DNA of 64,000 bases, taken from NCBI GenBank assembly GCA_965247265.1, contig OZ252002.1, positions 2,666,001 through 2,730,000 on the forward strand, written 5' to 3'. This stretch comes from G965247265 sp965247265. GTDB lineage: Bacteria; Pseudomonadota; Gammaproteobacteria; UBA4575. The notes beneath the pieces were generated by a model. It was not told the DNA's origin. It saw nothing but the letters and a program-made list of their open reading frames with translations, and did no database searches. This document shows positions 43,330 to 55,104 of this stretch, piece by piece (position 1 is the first letter of the stretch; each line of letters begins with the position of its first letter). The translations under genes were made by a program, and so were the position numbers.

Positions 43330-44664
43330 CTATTGTTTAAGTGGCAATGAATAATTAACAATAATTCTTTTATCTTCAATAGTTTCGCCTCCTTCAAAAT
43401 CAACATACGCATAACGTGCACGCAGCCAAAACCCATCTAGCACATCACTATCGACTTTATAGTCTAAGGTGAAATCATATTCAGCTTGATCTGGCAAATC
43501 ATCACCTGTTTCCGGATCCTCAGCATTACTGCCCCATGCTAAGTTTGTAAATAATTGTAATTCAGGGAGATTAAAATTTTTAAAGTTATACAAATATCCA
43601 ACAAGTACACCTGATTCATTTGCACGATCAAAGTCCTGTATTTGAATTGACAGATAACTCGGTCTTCCACCAAATGGACTTGTAATTTCTGAATCAGAAC
43701 CGGTATTGGTTGCAGAAAGTGTAAATTTTGCATTTCCATAACTCGTTCTAGCTTGAATGCCTACTTGGTGTGTATCAAAGTCGCCTATCAATTCATCTCC
43801 CACACTTGCTTGATGCGTAAATTGCCCTGATAACTTAGTTGCAAATTTTTCAGTCCATGCTTGTGTTAGGTTCATCTCTGTATAAAAAATATTGAATGTG
43901 TCCCGGGTGTAATAAATAATGGCCCCAATATTTTCATCATCATTAAATCGATAGCGCGCACCGGCCATAGTTGTGCCTCGTTTGCGCCCGTCTGCACCGG
44001 CTACCTCAGACATACTGGTAAAACTTTCCGATTCACGTTGCTTCATTTTGGTTACATGCCCAACGATATAACCAATCGTGTCACCACGATGACTCAATGT
44101 ATAAGCTTCATGTGTATTAGGTACCATACGACTATCTTGCTCATTTAAATATGGAAACCCAAAGGCTTGTCGATACACTCTTAACATATGATTTTTAAAA
44201 TTTGTATCAAGATACAACTGGCCTAATACATTGATATCACTTTGATCAGAGCCAAGAAGCAAAGTACCATCTTCACCATTATCATCAATTCCATGTGATA
44301 GGTAGTAACTCGCACCTAACTGAAATGTTTCATTAACCATGCCAGATAAAAATTCTAATTCGCCACCAATTGCTATCGCATCAGGATTATCTCCATCACT
44401 TTTTTTACGATCAAAACTATATGCGCGAAAATGCGGGGTAAGACTTGAATCGCTGAAAAATGCAGGCAGAGAATCATACTAGTCTCCAAATTTTAACCGC
44501 ATCTTCTCCTGTTTTGTAAACGCAAAGGAGAAATCATCGGGCTCTTGGGTTACATTGGGCGGTGTAATACCTTCGTCACGAATATATCCAGATGCCTGAA
44601 CCACAGAGCTCAATAATGAATGCAAAACAATTACAAACAAAAAATATAGAAAAATATGCTTCAT
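43330..44664 (-). pseudogene. OprD-like outer-membrane porin with in-frame amber
   Basis: A 444-codon frame starts at 44664 with a signal peptide (MKHIFLYFLFVIVLHSLLSS). A TAG at 44479-44481 interrupts it after ...QEKMRLKFGD. The same frame continues YDSLPAFFSDSSLTPHFRAY, SFDRKKSDGDNPDAIAIGGE and a long beta-rich region ending DFEGGETIEDKRIIVNYSLP. This layout is that of OprD-family substrate-specific porins. A single base change accounts for the stop. A shorter product from an internal ATG at 44340 is possible but would lack a signal peptide. Confidence 0.8.
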
Positions 44665-44804
44665 ATAATTAAGTATTTTTTATTATTACCTATAATATTT
44701 TTCGCCAAACTAGTACCTTAAATAATTTAAGTTAGTAATAGCAATTATTCATATATACTATATTAACATTGCCTAATAACGTTTTTTTATTATCTATACG
44801 TCAT

Positions 44805-45284
44805 ATGAACAAAAAAATATTAATCAAATCATCTCTGAGCCTGTTTATTATATTTACAGCATCCACTCAACTTATTGCTGGAGAGACGGATGCAGTTAAT
44901 TTAAGTGGTTCAAACTTAGCTTGGGGAAGAACCTATTTTTTTGATGCGCCAAGATACAAAGATAATAATGTACAGAAATTACTTGATGAAGCAATTGCAA
45001 AAAAATTAAAATCCTTTGGTATTTTAATTGAAAAAGGTAACCCTGAAAGCGAATATCTTTTTAATTACACAATCTTACTAGGTGAGAAAGTTGGTAAGTC
45101 TGGATTTGAAAAAGGTAAAATTTTATTTTCTATCCGTGACCGTAAAACTAACTCGCCCGTGTGGCGAAGCGAAATCAAGGGGCTTGCTGAACTTGAGAAT
45201 AGTGAAAACCGAAAACAACGCACTGAAGCTTACTTAGATCAAGCATTTGAATCTTTTCCTCAAGAGTATAAGCATATTCAATAA
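44805..45284 (+). CDS. exported DUF4136-like protein
   Basis: 159 aa from the ATG at 44805, which begins a signal peptide (MNKKILIKSSLSLFIIFTAS). A start twelve codons upstream is open but would spoil the signal. The mature part has WGRTYFFDAPRY, KKLKSFGILIEKGNPESEYL, and KGKILFSIRDRKTNSPVWRS, which resembles DUF4136 envelope proteins. No function is established. It is convergent with the 45318 gene. Confidence 0.6.
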   Translation: MNKKILIKSSLSLFIIFTASTQLIAGETDAVNLSGSNLAWGRTYFFDAPRYKDNNVQKLLDEAIAKKLKSFGILIEKGNPESEYLFNYTILLGEKVGKSGFEKGKILFSIRDRKTNSPVWRSEIKGLAELENSENRKQRTEAYLDQAFESFPQEYKHIQ

Positions 45285-45317
45285 CATATCATCATTAAAT
45301 TTGGTTGTTATAAGTTA

Positions 45318-45791
45318 TTATTGTATCAATACTACTTTAATGGCCAACTCATGATTTACAATGGCATCAAGCTTATTATCGATTTGATAAAACCGCGCTA
45401 CTTTTTTACCCGGCAAAATATTTCGAAATCTTGGAAGATAACTTTGTTTAATTGACATCATTTGGCTCTCAAGACTAAAAAAACGATCTAGCATATGGTT
45501 TGCTTGATCATCCGTTATGGTAAGACCTTCATTCCCTTGCTGAAATTCTTTTAGCAATCCAAATTTCTGCCGATAAACATTATCCATTTCTTTTTCATAT
45601 TCAGCATATAAATTCCAAAAATTCTTATTTTCTTGTCCCGAAAATTCCATATATTTTACAATTTGAAGTTTCTTTTTTGCTGAAATTGTCACATGCTCAG
45701 TACTTAGATCTTCAGCCGTTGCATTTACACACAAAACCATCAAACTTAAAGCTAGAATTGCACCAAAGCATAGCCGCAAATATTTATACAT
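45318..45791 (-). CDS. exported helical protein of unknown function
   Basis: About 157 aa from the ATG at 45791; an AGGAG site is 11 bases upstream. The signal peptide is MYKYLRLCFGAILALSLMVL. The mature protein is helical with FWNLYAEYEKEMDNVYRQKF, TDDQANHMLDRFFSLESQMM, and VARFYQIDNKLDAIVNHELA. The pattern resembles a small periplasmic family with Spy-like helical composition. Its role is unknown. Confidence 0.7.
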   Translation of the reverse strand: MYKYLRLCFGAILALSLMVLCVNATAEDLSTEHVTISAKKKLQIVKYMEFSGQENKNFWNLYAEYEKEMDNVYRQKFGLLKEFQQGNEGLTITDDQANHMLDRFFSLESQMMSIKQSYLPRFRNILPGKKVARFYQIDNKLDAIVNHELAIKVVLIQ

Positions 45792-45964
45792 TACTGGTTT
45801 ACTCCTAAATAACATTAATTAATCATAAGAACAGCAATAAATAGCCTTTGCCAATAAAACCGTCAAGAATTCACTAGATTACTATTTATTCTAAAGATTT
45901 TTATACTATAATTAATATGAGTCTTTCGTACAAACCATAAACCGAAATAACAATAAATTCAAAC

Positions 45965-47523
45965 ATGGTTAAACCACTTAAAGCATTTTCACTATTCGTT
46001 TTCTTAATCATATTATTGCTGGGTGGATGCGCTTCAGTTAATTTCAATTATCCAAAAAAAGAAACAAGCGCACTCACAGATACAGATGACACATTTCTTG
46101 GCAAACACGTTACAGAGCTCGTTACAGAGCACCCCGAAGATCAATCAGGATTTTTTCTTCAACTAGATGGTATTGAGGCCCTTGCTGGCCGCATAATTTT
46201 GACACAACGTGCAGAACGCTCCATAGATGCACAATATTATTTAATCAACGCCGACCCCCATTGGTTATGTATTCATTGGCAAGTTATTAGCCGCTGCAGA
46301 CCGTGGTGTGCGAGTGCGCTTGCTTGTCGATGATATTCTTAGCAAAGGTTATGACACAGGTATGGCAGCGTTAGACTCTCATCCAAACTTTGAGGTGCGT
46401 GTCTTTAACCCGTTTGCAAGCCGTAACCTGCGTGTCGTTGACATGCTAACAAAATTTGGTCACGTGAATCGCCGCATGCACAACAAGTCGTTCACTGTGG
46501 ACAATCAAGTTACCGTTATTGGTGGTCGGAATATTGCAGCAGAATATTTTGGCACACGAGATGACGTGAACTTTGGTGATGTAGATGTGGTTGGAATTGG
46601 TCCAGTTGTTCAAGATGTCTCAAATTCATTTGACTTGTATTGGAATAATGAATTAGCTGCACCGGTGCCTGCATTTGCAAAAATGCCGGATGATCCTGCA
46701 GCGGAACTTGAAAAATTACGTGTACGCATAAAAGAAGAATTTGACAAACTGCGAGAATCAAAATATGCCGATGCAGTTAAAGCAGACTACGATATTTTGT
46801 ATGGTAATGAAAAAAAACAAAGAGATGTTTACCTGGGCCCCGTATAAATTAGCCTATGATGATCCTGCAAAAGCGCATAAAGACAAACACAAAGATGCTA
46901 AAAATATAGTCACAACCCTCAAAGCCACAATCGATAATGCAGATCGTGAACTCATTGTTATTTCACCTTACTTTGTTCCCGGTAAGCGTGGATTGAAGTT
47001 TTTTGAAGGGTTACGCGAACGTGACATAAAAATTACAGTAATTACTAACTCACTATCCTCAAACAACCATGCCATTGTGCATTCAGGCTATGCGCCTTAT
47101 CGTAAGCCACTTTTAAAAATGGGTGTAAAAATATATGAAGTCAGAGCTGATAGATCAGCGCGAGGCGTTGAACGCGCCGGACACCAAAAATCCATTGCCA
47201 ATCTGCACACTAAGGCCTTTATTGTAGATAGAGAAGAACTATTTGTAGGTTCGTTTAATTGGGACCCCAGATCTGTCGATATTAATACCGAGTTAGGCGT
47301 CATCATTAAATCTCCGGAGATGGCAACCTGGACTTCAGAGGAGATTGATGAAAAAATTAACTATGCCGCGTATGAAGTACAATTGAACGAAAAAGGTAAA
47401 CTACAATGGGTAGCCAAAGATGGGGCAGAACCTGTGTATTATACAAAAGAACCTAATACCAGTTGGTGGACGCGATTTAAAACAGGCTTTATGCGAATAT
47501 TGCCAGTAGAAAGCCAACTGTAA
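45965..47523 (+). pseudogene. phospholipase D/cardiolipin synthase-like lipoprotein, two frameshifts
   Basis: About 519 codons if repaired. It starts with a lipoprotein signal (FLIILLLGGC, Cys near residue 22). The first frame breaks at CCCCC (46255-46259), where one extra C turns PIGYVFIGKLLAAADRGVR out of frame. The second breaks in an A8 run (46810-46817), one extra A. Two HKD motifs survive in separate frames: HNKSFTVDNQVTVIGGRN and HTKAFIVDREELFVGSFN. In the repaired protein both catalytic halves are present. A cardiolipin-synthase-like transferase or a PLD-family lipase are the likely choices. Confidence 0.8.
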
Positions 47524-47583
47524 TTTCAAGATATTTCTATCTAACCTTCGCATCAAAACATAACGTTAGTAGTAACAATTTAA

Positions 47584-49839
47584 TCAGAATTGATTGAGTA
47601 TTGTCTGTGCGTTTTGGTCCCAAGGAGCAACTTGCACCAAGATCTTTGCATAATGCTTTGCAGCTTCAATGCTGCCTACTTTTTGGTTGTATGAAATTAA
47701 GGCATATAACACATCACGGTCTGCGGGAGTTTGTTCATGCGCCTGCTTCAACACTTCAATGGCCCTATCACCTTCCCCTGCTGACTCCAAAGCCACTGCA
47801 TATACATATTTAAATCGTGTATTACCCGAATCAACCTCAACCGCTTTTTGAAAAGAGGCTAATGCTTCATGCAAATTATTTTCGCGAACATATAACAAGC
47901 CAAGACTATGGTGGGTCAAACCATCATCATTTCGTTTTTTAATTGCAGTTAAAATATACTGCTTGCCCTTTGCATCTAGCCCTCTTGCACGGTAAAGATC
48001 AGCTAAATTTATATACGCAGGAATAAAATTCGCATCAATTTTGATAGCCGTTTCATACTCCATTTGAGCCTGATCCATCCTTTGTGTAGCCATATACAAT
48101 GACCCTAAGTTCACATGTGCTTCTGGGCGATCTGCATTCACATTTTGTGCGCCAATGTATTCATCAATGGCATGATTAAAATGGTTTTTTAAAGACTCAT
48201 CTGAAAATTGATCTTGAGAATCTGCTAAGACTCTAGCAGCTACCATCCTTACCATACGCAGATCATCAACTAATAAATGTTGTAATAATTTATTTTTTAC
48301 ATCCGCGGGTAAAAACTCTACTGAATTAATTGCTGAAATTCGAACCAGTACATTTTCATCATGCAACATTTCATTAATTGCAGTGATCGAATATGGGTTT
48401 ATATAATTTTGTAACAACGTTGTGGCTGTCGCTCTTGCAATAGAAGGTTGATCATTATTACTTGCCAGTTCAATTAATTGTTGATTGGCATCGAATGAAC
48501 CGCTTCTGCCTGCATGTAACATTTCACCAAAATGTGTTTTATTTCTCTTCCCGCTGTTCGGATACCACTTTTCAATTGCTGCAGCAGCCCAAGTATTGCT
48601 TTCCTTTTCATGACATGTTGTACATGCATTTGGTACTCCTAAAGCTTCAGAAAGTTCAGGACGCGGAATGCGAAAACTATGATCAGCCCGAGCATCAATA
48701 ATCATAAAATCTTTCTCGGGCATGTGGCAGGCCACGCATTTTGACCCTGCACCTTTATCATCATGGTGATGAGGTGTGGGTGTATCAAATATTGTAGCTA
48801 AATGACACGTTGAACAAAGCTCATTACCTTCTATTTTAAGATCTAAAGTATGGGGATTATGACAATCCGAACATGTCACCCCATGCATATACATTTTACT
48901 TTGTAAAAATGAACCATAGACATACACTTCATCATTAATTTGCCCATCTGCGAAATAAAGACCTTCATTTAATGTTGCTGGAATATGCGTATCCAACAAA
49001 GGCTTACCATGCACATAGTCTTCCCACTGTGCACTGCGGCGAGAATGGCAGCGCGCACAAATTTCAATTTCTACATCAGAATCTTTTGGCAGTGAACGTG
49101 ATGCTAATCCGGTTTTCTGATTAATAATCCAAGCAGCTGAATTTCTAAGGTCAACTACTAAACCATTATTCGCTATTTGATTATCAGTTTTTTCTGTACT
49201 TGCCCAGTTAACATGTTCAGCGCCCGGACCATGGCAAGCTTCACAAGATACATTTATATCAGACCATGTTGTTTGAAATTGATCGTTACTCAGATCAAAG
49301 TTTTTCATAAGGTTAGTTGAATGACATTCCGCACACATATAGTTCCAATTCTGATCCAACCCGGTCCAATGCAACGAACTACCATGTTTAATTTGATCGT
49401 CTGGATAAAGATGAAACCACCTCTGACCGTCTTCCTCAATTGATCGAGAATCCCATGCTATACTTAAGCTTTGATAGTGCCCATTCGGAAATTCAACCAA
49501 ATACTGCTGCAAAGGATATACGCCAAATGTGTATTTTATTTCATAGGTTTCAAGTTCACCGTTGGGCCCATCTGTCGTGACAAAATACTTTTTATCTTTC
49601 TTAAAAAAAGTAGAAGTAATGTCAAAATAGGTAAATGACGTGTCATTAAAGTCTGCCAGCACAGTGCTTGGTGTGGCGTGTTTCATTGCTAAATCATGGT
49701 GAGATCCTTGCCATTGATTAAGCTGTGTTTTATGACATGTTGCACATACCTTGACCCAAACATATTGCGCATCAGTTGCCGCACACACACTGCACAGCAA
49801 AATCAAGCCCAAACTAAAAAGAATAAAGATCCGCATCAT
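47584..49839 (-). CDS. exported octaheme cytochrome c with C-terminal TPRs
   Basis: 751 aa. The signal peptide is MMRIFILFSLGLILLCSVCA. Eight CxxCH heme sites are visible: CATCH, CAECH, CEACH, CARCH, CSDCH, CSTCH, CVACH and CTTCH, between residues ~30 and 420. A HEAT-like helical stretch and then four to five TPR units (for example AHVNLGSLYMATQRMDQAQM, and HHSLGLLYVRENNLHEALAS) occupy the C-terminal third. It resembles multiheme cytochromes with TPR domains in marine proteobacteria. Its redox partner and substrate are unknown. It is intact, in contrast to the genes on both sides. Confidence 0.88.
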   Translation of the reverse strand: MMRIFILFSLGLILLCSVCAATDAQYVWVKVCATCHKTQLNQWQGSHHDLAMKHATPSTVLADFNDTSFTYFDITSTFFKKDKKYFVTTDGPNGELETYEIKYTFGVYPLQQYLVEFPNGHYQSLSIAWDSRSIEEDGQRWFHLYPDDQIKHGSSLHWTGLDQNWNYMCAECHSTNLMKNFDLSNDQFQTTWSDINVSCEACHGPGAEHVNWASTEKTDNQIANNGLVVDLRNSAAWIINQKTGLASRSLPKDSDVEIEICARCHSRRSAQWEDYVHGKPLLDTHIPATLNEGLYFADGQINDEVYVYGSFLQSKMYMHGVTCSDCHNPHTLDLKIEGNELCSTCHLATIFDTPTPHHHDDKGAGSKCVACHMPEKDFMIIDARADHSFRIPRPELSEALGVPNACTTCHEKESNTWAAAAIEKWYPNSGKRNKTHFGEMLHAGRSGSFDANQQLIELASNNDQPSIARATATTLLQNYINPYSITAINEMLHDENVLVRISAINSVEFLPADVKNKLLQHLLVDDLRMVRMVAARVLADSQDQFSDESLKNHFNHAIDEYIGAQNVNADRPEAHVNLGSLYMATQRMDQAQMEYETAIKIDANFIPAYINLADLYRARGLDAKGKQYILTAIKKRNDDGLTHHSLGLLYVRENNLHEALASFQKAVEVDSGNTRFKYVYAVALESAGEGDRAIEVLKQAHEQTPADRDVLYALISYNQKVGSIEAAKHYAKILVQVAPWDQNAQTILNQF

Positions 49840-49947
49840 TGGATTAAGAAAAAAATATTAAAGATAGAGAAAACGAGATTTAAACAATAATAACAATTTT
49901 TTTACACAGTATTAATTTTCTCCTCAATTTATATTTTCGTTTTTATT

Positions 49948-52900
49948 TTATTCTAATTTTTTTACTTCCTTGTGTGCTTTTTCGCTCATTTCTTTTACGT
50001 TTTCACAACCACCGCCAACCTTGTCACCATCACTCAGTACAGACCATGTTTTACTAACAACGGCTATAGGTATAAACACACCTGTTGATAATAATGTGAA
50101 ACCTGCTACCTCTCTGAGTGCTGCTTTAGCGGGTATGGCCTCAATTTTAGGATTTTTCATGGGACCATGTATTTTGACAGGTGTGGCCTTAGAGAATATA
50201 CGTTTTTTCTGACTCGGTATTAAAATTATATCTAGCGTTTCCTCGCCAAGATTCATGTCAATTTTACCGCCCAAACTCATTCTCGGACCATCTGCCACAA
50301 TAGCTTTGCTTTTAACTTCTCCGTTATCAGCGCCAAATGACATTACCACACAATTCAGATCTGCATGAGTACCAATACCCACTGAAGACATGGCTCATCC
50401 TAATGTATCTACTGATAGCAATGAGATATATTTTTGCGGAATGCGTATATTTTCAAACCCTATTAACACATCCCCATCTAGACCCGATGCCATTTCATGT
50501 GCAGAACGTCCCTGGGAAGTTAAATTAAAATCTATATTTGTATACCCTGTCATAGGCACTTCATTTTGAACTTGTGAAATTAAAGGCCCTAAGGTGAGAT
50601 CATTTGCATTAAACGTGAGCTCATATTTTGGAACCTCTTCTGCCTTAATGTCCAAATTTATATCTGTATCCCCACCTTCAAAAATTAAATGAAACGGCTT
50701 GAGCTTAAGGTGCCCATCTTTTACGTTCAATTTACCTGTAACACTGTCGATGGTTAAGTCACCACTTTCAACTTGGTCAATGGTAATATCTAAATCGATA
50801 TCGAACTCATTAAGAAAATCGACATTAATTTCATCACGACTAAATACATAAGGACTGGATTGTTTAGTTTCTTGAAGTTTTTCAGACGAATAATTACGTA
50901 CGGCACCAAATCCTAAATCTGTCAGATATAGTATTGGCATTTTAATACTGCCATTTAAATTTGGCTTGCCATTAACATAGATCCCACTAATATCGGTTGT
51001 TGAGGTTGTTTTGCCAACTTTCGTATTGCCTATATATTGTAAACGTTTCTTTGTTAGTGTTAGCTCCCCTTGCATGTCTAAGGCCCCTATATTTTCCAGA
51101 TTTATGCCTAGTGCTTCTGCAAGTTTGTGCGGGTGCTTTACGGCTAATTTAGAATTGATGCTCGCTTGATCATAATGAAGAAGATCATCATAGCTACCGT
51201 CTATACTAAATTGAAATAGCTCCGTTCGTGTTGAAACAAAACTAAAGCTTTCAAGCCCCCAATCTCCATCTATATCTGAAAGAATCAAATCGCCATGTAA
51301 TAGCCCAAGATCTCTCGTGTCTAAATCAGTATACGCAGCGACCAAATCTGCAATGCCTACATCAAAATCAATACTTATATCGCTGCCTTCTTTCATATTT
51401 GTAGTAACTCTTGCATTTGCACGTAAGGTAGGACTTTTAGCATCTCCTGCAGCAAGTCTTGCGTCTTTAAACTCTAATTGTGATTCTGTAACTTCCAACC
51501 ATCCGGTAATTTGCGTTTTCCCAAAATTAGGTAATGCAATATCGAACGGCTCTCCAAGTTGAGCAAAGTCCTGTGCATCAACTTCAACATACATTGTGAT
51601 GCTGTAGCGCGTGGGTTCATGTAACTGAAAAGAAAGTCCACCGGTTGCATGCATATATGCTTTTTCTTTTGCGCCAACATCTAAAATAGTATTGTGCAAT
51701 TGCAGTTCCGAGCCATGAGACACAAGTTTCCCCTGCAATTGTGCAGGACCAAAATCAGGTAAGTCATACTCTAACAACTTCCCAAATTTTTTGAGATCAG
51801 CTATGTGAACATCTGACTGCATAGTGAGCTCAGGCAAGTTATAATCATCCTTAAACTGCACATATCCCACATTCCCTTGGAGCTCAATATAAGTTTGTTT
51901 GCGGCTACCTATATTTAATTTGCTGTTATAAATTCCTACAGCATCCATTCCCAGCGCCAATGAAAGTGAGCCTGAAACAGCGCCTAGTTCTGGAATACCC
52001 TCCATATTTATAATGTTCATTGCAGCAACGCTCGGAGCTTTGAATTGAACGTTTAATTCAGCATCTTGACGTGTAATTCTGTGCGCCTTGGGATGAACAG
52101 CAATACTTCCAACTAGCACAATTTCTAATCCCTTAGTTGTTTTCGCAGTAGCATTTACATTATTAAATTCAAATTGCTCTGTATCATTTTGTAGCCCTCC
52201 ACTAAATTGTATTGATTGCATATGATTATATTCATTAAATAACAACCAAGTTAGCACGTTGGGATTATTTGATTTACCTTCAAACTGTACATCTATCCCT
52301 TCAACGTCTATTACATTTTGAATGGAGCCTGTGATTTCTAAATTTACATCCTCAGCCTGATGAAGTGTTAGATTGATGTTTTCTAATCGAGGAGAATCAT
52401 AGTCTCCATGCACGTTTACTGATGCAGTGAGCTCCCCCAAATTTGGCACATCGTCCAAAAATATTTCAAGCACATTTTTAACTTGTGAAATTTCTACATG
52501 AGCTTGAAGATTCAATCCAGTCCCGGCTAGTGGATCTTCAATGGTGCCATCTACAGATACAACGATGAGATCACTGTTAAATTCAAGGGTTACATGATGG
52601 GGTTTATCTTGTTCTAAAAGCTTAGATACGGAATCAGTGTTGCCTTTTAATTCAAACGGTTGCCCTTCAATTTGTCCGCTTGCACGAAGAGATACCTGTT
52701 GATGTTTGCCCAACTTGCCAATTTTAAGATCATCAAGTGAAAAAGTATGCTGCGAACCTGGATGTAACTCTTGATATGTAAATACTAAATTACGAATTTG
52801 TGCGCTACCGATAATTACGGGAGGAATTGAAATATTTTCTAAATCAAACTCACTCTCATTTCCTTCTGATTCTACAACTTGGATAGTTACATCTTCTAAA

Positions 52901-53223
52901 GCCAAGCTATTTATCCAAAAATTTCCTGTTCTTAAATATGAGCCAAGTCTAAAACTTCCATGCAATGAACCTATAGATAATGTGTAGCTATCGTTATTTG
53001 CCTTTAAAGAAATATCTCCGCTCTCGAATGAAATATTTTTTGATATATCGAGATTAATTGGCCCACTAATAACAAGCGTGCTATCTAAAAATTGTTCAGC
53101 CCCCCAACTTAATAGTTGTTTGTACTCATCATCACTGAGTAATACAACAACTCCTGTTACTAACAACGCACTACCAAAAATAACGCTTACAATTAATACC
53201 AGTAAACGTTTAATCCATTTCAT
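49948..53223 (-). pseudogene. AsmA-family protein with in-frame UGA
   Basis: About 1091 codons. An N-terminal membrane anchor (RLLVLIVSVIFGSALLVTGV) is followed by a very long beta-rich body of the AsmA/TamB-like lipid-transport family. A TGA at 50395-50397 follows ...LLSVDTLG, and the same frame continues AMSSVGIGTHADLNCVVMSF and PVKIHGPMKNPKI to 49948. Family members usually have Trp after LG, so TGG to TGA is the simplest change. As it stands, the C-terminal ~148 residues would be lost unless UGA is read through. The GTHADLNCVV core is the conserved AsmA C-terminal motif. Confidence 0.8.
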
Positions 53224-53457
53224 TAAGTATTCAACCTAGATTTATGAATAATTGATGATTTATGAACAATGCATGAATGCTTTATCCAATTTCTATTAAT
53301 TATCAAATTCATGAATTTCATCAAATGTAGTATACGTCATTCTGCTCATGTAATAATCAACAAATATTCTTATGCTCATAATTATTTAAGAAATGATTGA
53401 ACTGCTAGTGAATATTTAGTTATCCATTGTAATAGAAAATATTTATCTAAAATTTGA

Positions 53458-53463
53458 ATATAA
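53458..53463 (+). promoter_or_regulatory. possible -10 box
   Basis: TATAAT in GAATATAATAAAGG, ~94 bases before the transglycosylase gene. No good -35. The remainder of 53224-53491 shows no gene. Confidence 0.3.
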
Positions 53464-53491
53464 TAAAGGTTTAATTTTACGACCCATCAGC

Positions 53492-53560
53492 ATGCAATCA
53501 CTTGGTCTTTCTTTAATTTTGCATTCAGCGCATTTATTATTTTTTATTAATGCCCTATGA
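53492..53560 (+). CDS. possible 22-aa upstream peptide
   Basis: ATG-CAA-TCA... encodes MQSLGLSLILHSAHLLFFIN-AL and its TGA overlaps the next gene's ATG in an ATGA junction. The transglycosylase start itself lacks a ribosome site, so coupling through this frame is possible. It may also be a truncated TonB-type N-terminus. No clear ribosome site precedes it. Confidence 0.25.
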   Translation: MQSLGLSLILHSAHLLFFINAL

Positions 53561-55005
53561 AATTATGTAATTCGTACCTTCTTTTTCTATTAGTAATTAC
53601 GCTTGTACATCTTCTAGCCTGTCAAGCCGATACAGATGATGATGCTGGTCGACCGATTACGAACTATGTCTTAGATGAAAAATGGACAGGTGATTACGAT
53701 GGTATGGTAAACCGTAAAAAAATTCGCGTGCTTGTTGCCCTCAATAAAATGATGTTTTTTTTCGATGGGCCTCAAATGAGAGGTACTACTGTAGATGGCT
53801 TTGCGGAATTTGAAGCGTTCATTAATAAGAAATTAAACAGTAAAAACATTAAAGTGCAAGTAATATTTATCCCAACCTCACGGGATAATTTATTACCTGC
53901 ATTAATCAAAGGGTATGGTGACATTGTATCCGCTAATTTAACAATTACAGATGAGCGCAAAGGAATAATAGATTTTTCAGACCCCTTCTTAATAAACGTG
54001 AATGAAGTTGTAGTAACAGGAAAAAAAGTTAAAAACATAAAAACTATTGATGATCTGTCTGGAAAAAAAATACATGTCCGTCCTTCCAGCAGTAATTTTG
54101 AAAGTTTGAAAAAGTTAAATTTTGAATTTAGAAAACAGAACAAAAAGAAAATTAAAATTATTGAAGCCGATGAATATCTCGAAGATAGCGATCTTTTAGA
54201 AATGGTAAACGCAAAAATGATACCCACAACTATTGTAGACAGTCACAAAGCGCAGTTTTGGGCAGGAATTTTTAAAAATATTAAGGTTCATGATGATATT
54301 ACGGTGAATACAGATGGAAAAATCGCCTGGGCAATTCGAAAAGATAGCCCAAAACTCATAGCAATTATCAATGAGTTTGTTAAAGATCATAAAGTGGGTA
54401 CCTTGCATGGAAATATTCTATTTAAGCGCTATCTAGAAGAAAACAAATGGGTGCGTGAGTCGCTCTTAGAAGAACATCGGAAACGCCTCGAATCTACAAT
54501 TAAACTTTTTAAAAAATATGGTGAGAAATACAATTTTGATTGGTTAAAACTTGCAGCACTTGGTTATCAAGAATCTCATCTAGATCAATCAAAAAAAAGT
54601 AGCACAGGAGCTATTGGCATAATGCAGGTGCTCCCCTCTACAGCAAAAGACAAAAACGTAGATATTAAAAATATCGACAAACTTGAAAATAATATTCATG
54701 CAGGCACCAAATATCTAAGGTTTATTAAAGATCGTTACTTTTCAGACGAGAGTATTAGCAACAAGAATCAAGATCTATTTTCGCTGGCCGCTTATAATGC
54801 GGGTCCGGCAAGAATAGCAAAGCTTCGAAAAGAAGCAGCAGACTCAGGTCTTGATTCAAATGTATGGTTTGCAAATGTGGAAGTCATTGCCGCAAAACGA
54901 ATTGGCAGAGAAACGGTGCAGTATGTAAGCAATATATACAAATATTACATCGCATATCGACTGAGTTTAGACCAGCTCACAGCTAAAAAAGAGAGTAATT
55001 CATAA
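53557..55005 (+). CDS. MltF-like lytic murein transglycosylase
   Basis: 482 aa. An N-terminal lipobox (LLVITLVHLLACQ, Cys near residue 22) anchors it to the outer membrane. A solute-binding-protein type 3 domain follows (about 45-295; RVLVALNKMMFFFDGPQMRG, DIVSANLTITDERKGIIDFS). The SLT catalytic domain occupies about 320-470, with the Glu in LAALGYQESHLDQSKKSS and GAIGIMQVLPSTAKD, then LAAYNAGPARI. Such two-domain proteins are MltF family members. The product cleaves peptidoglycan between MurNAc and GlcNAc. Intact. I hesitate to use the exact symbol because several MltF paralogues exist. Confidence 0.9.
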   Translation: MKLCNSYLLFLLVITLVHLLACQADTDDDAGRPITNYVLDEKWTGDYDGMVNRKKIRVLVALNKMMFFFDGPQMRGTTVDGFAEFEAFINKKLNSKNIKVQVIFIPTSRDNLLPALIKGYGDIVSANLTITDERKGIIDFSDPFLINVNEVVVTGKKVKNIKTIDDLSGKKIHVRPSSSNFESLKKLNFEFRKQNKKKIKIIEADEYLEDSDLLEMVNAKMIPTTIVDSHKAQFWAGIFKNIKVHDDITVNTDGKIAWAIRKDSPKLIAIINEFVKDHKVGTLHGNILFKRYLEENKWVRESLLEEHRKRLESTIKLFKKYGEKYNFDWLKLAALGYQESHLDQSKKSSTGAIGIMQVLPSTAKDKNVDIKNIDKLENNIHAGTKYLRFIKDRYFSDESISNKNQDLFSLAAYNAGPARIAKLRKEAADSGLDSNVWFANVEVIAAKRIGRETVQYVSNIYKYYIAYRLSLDQLTAKKESNS

Positions 55006-55104
55006 CTCGGTACCAATGTATGCATCTCGACGAAACACACGGTGACTACAATTCACAATGTAGTGAATAAAGTGGCACATATAAGAGCCCCGTAAAGTTA
55101 ATTA

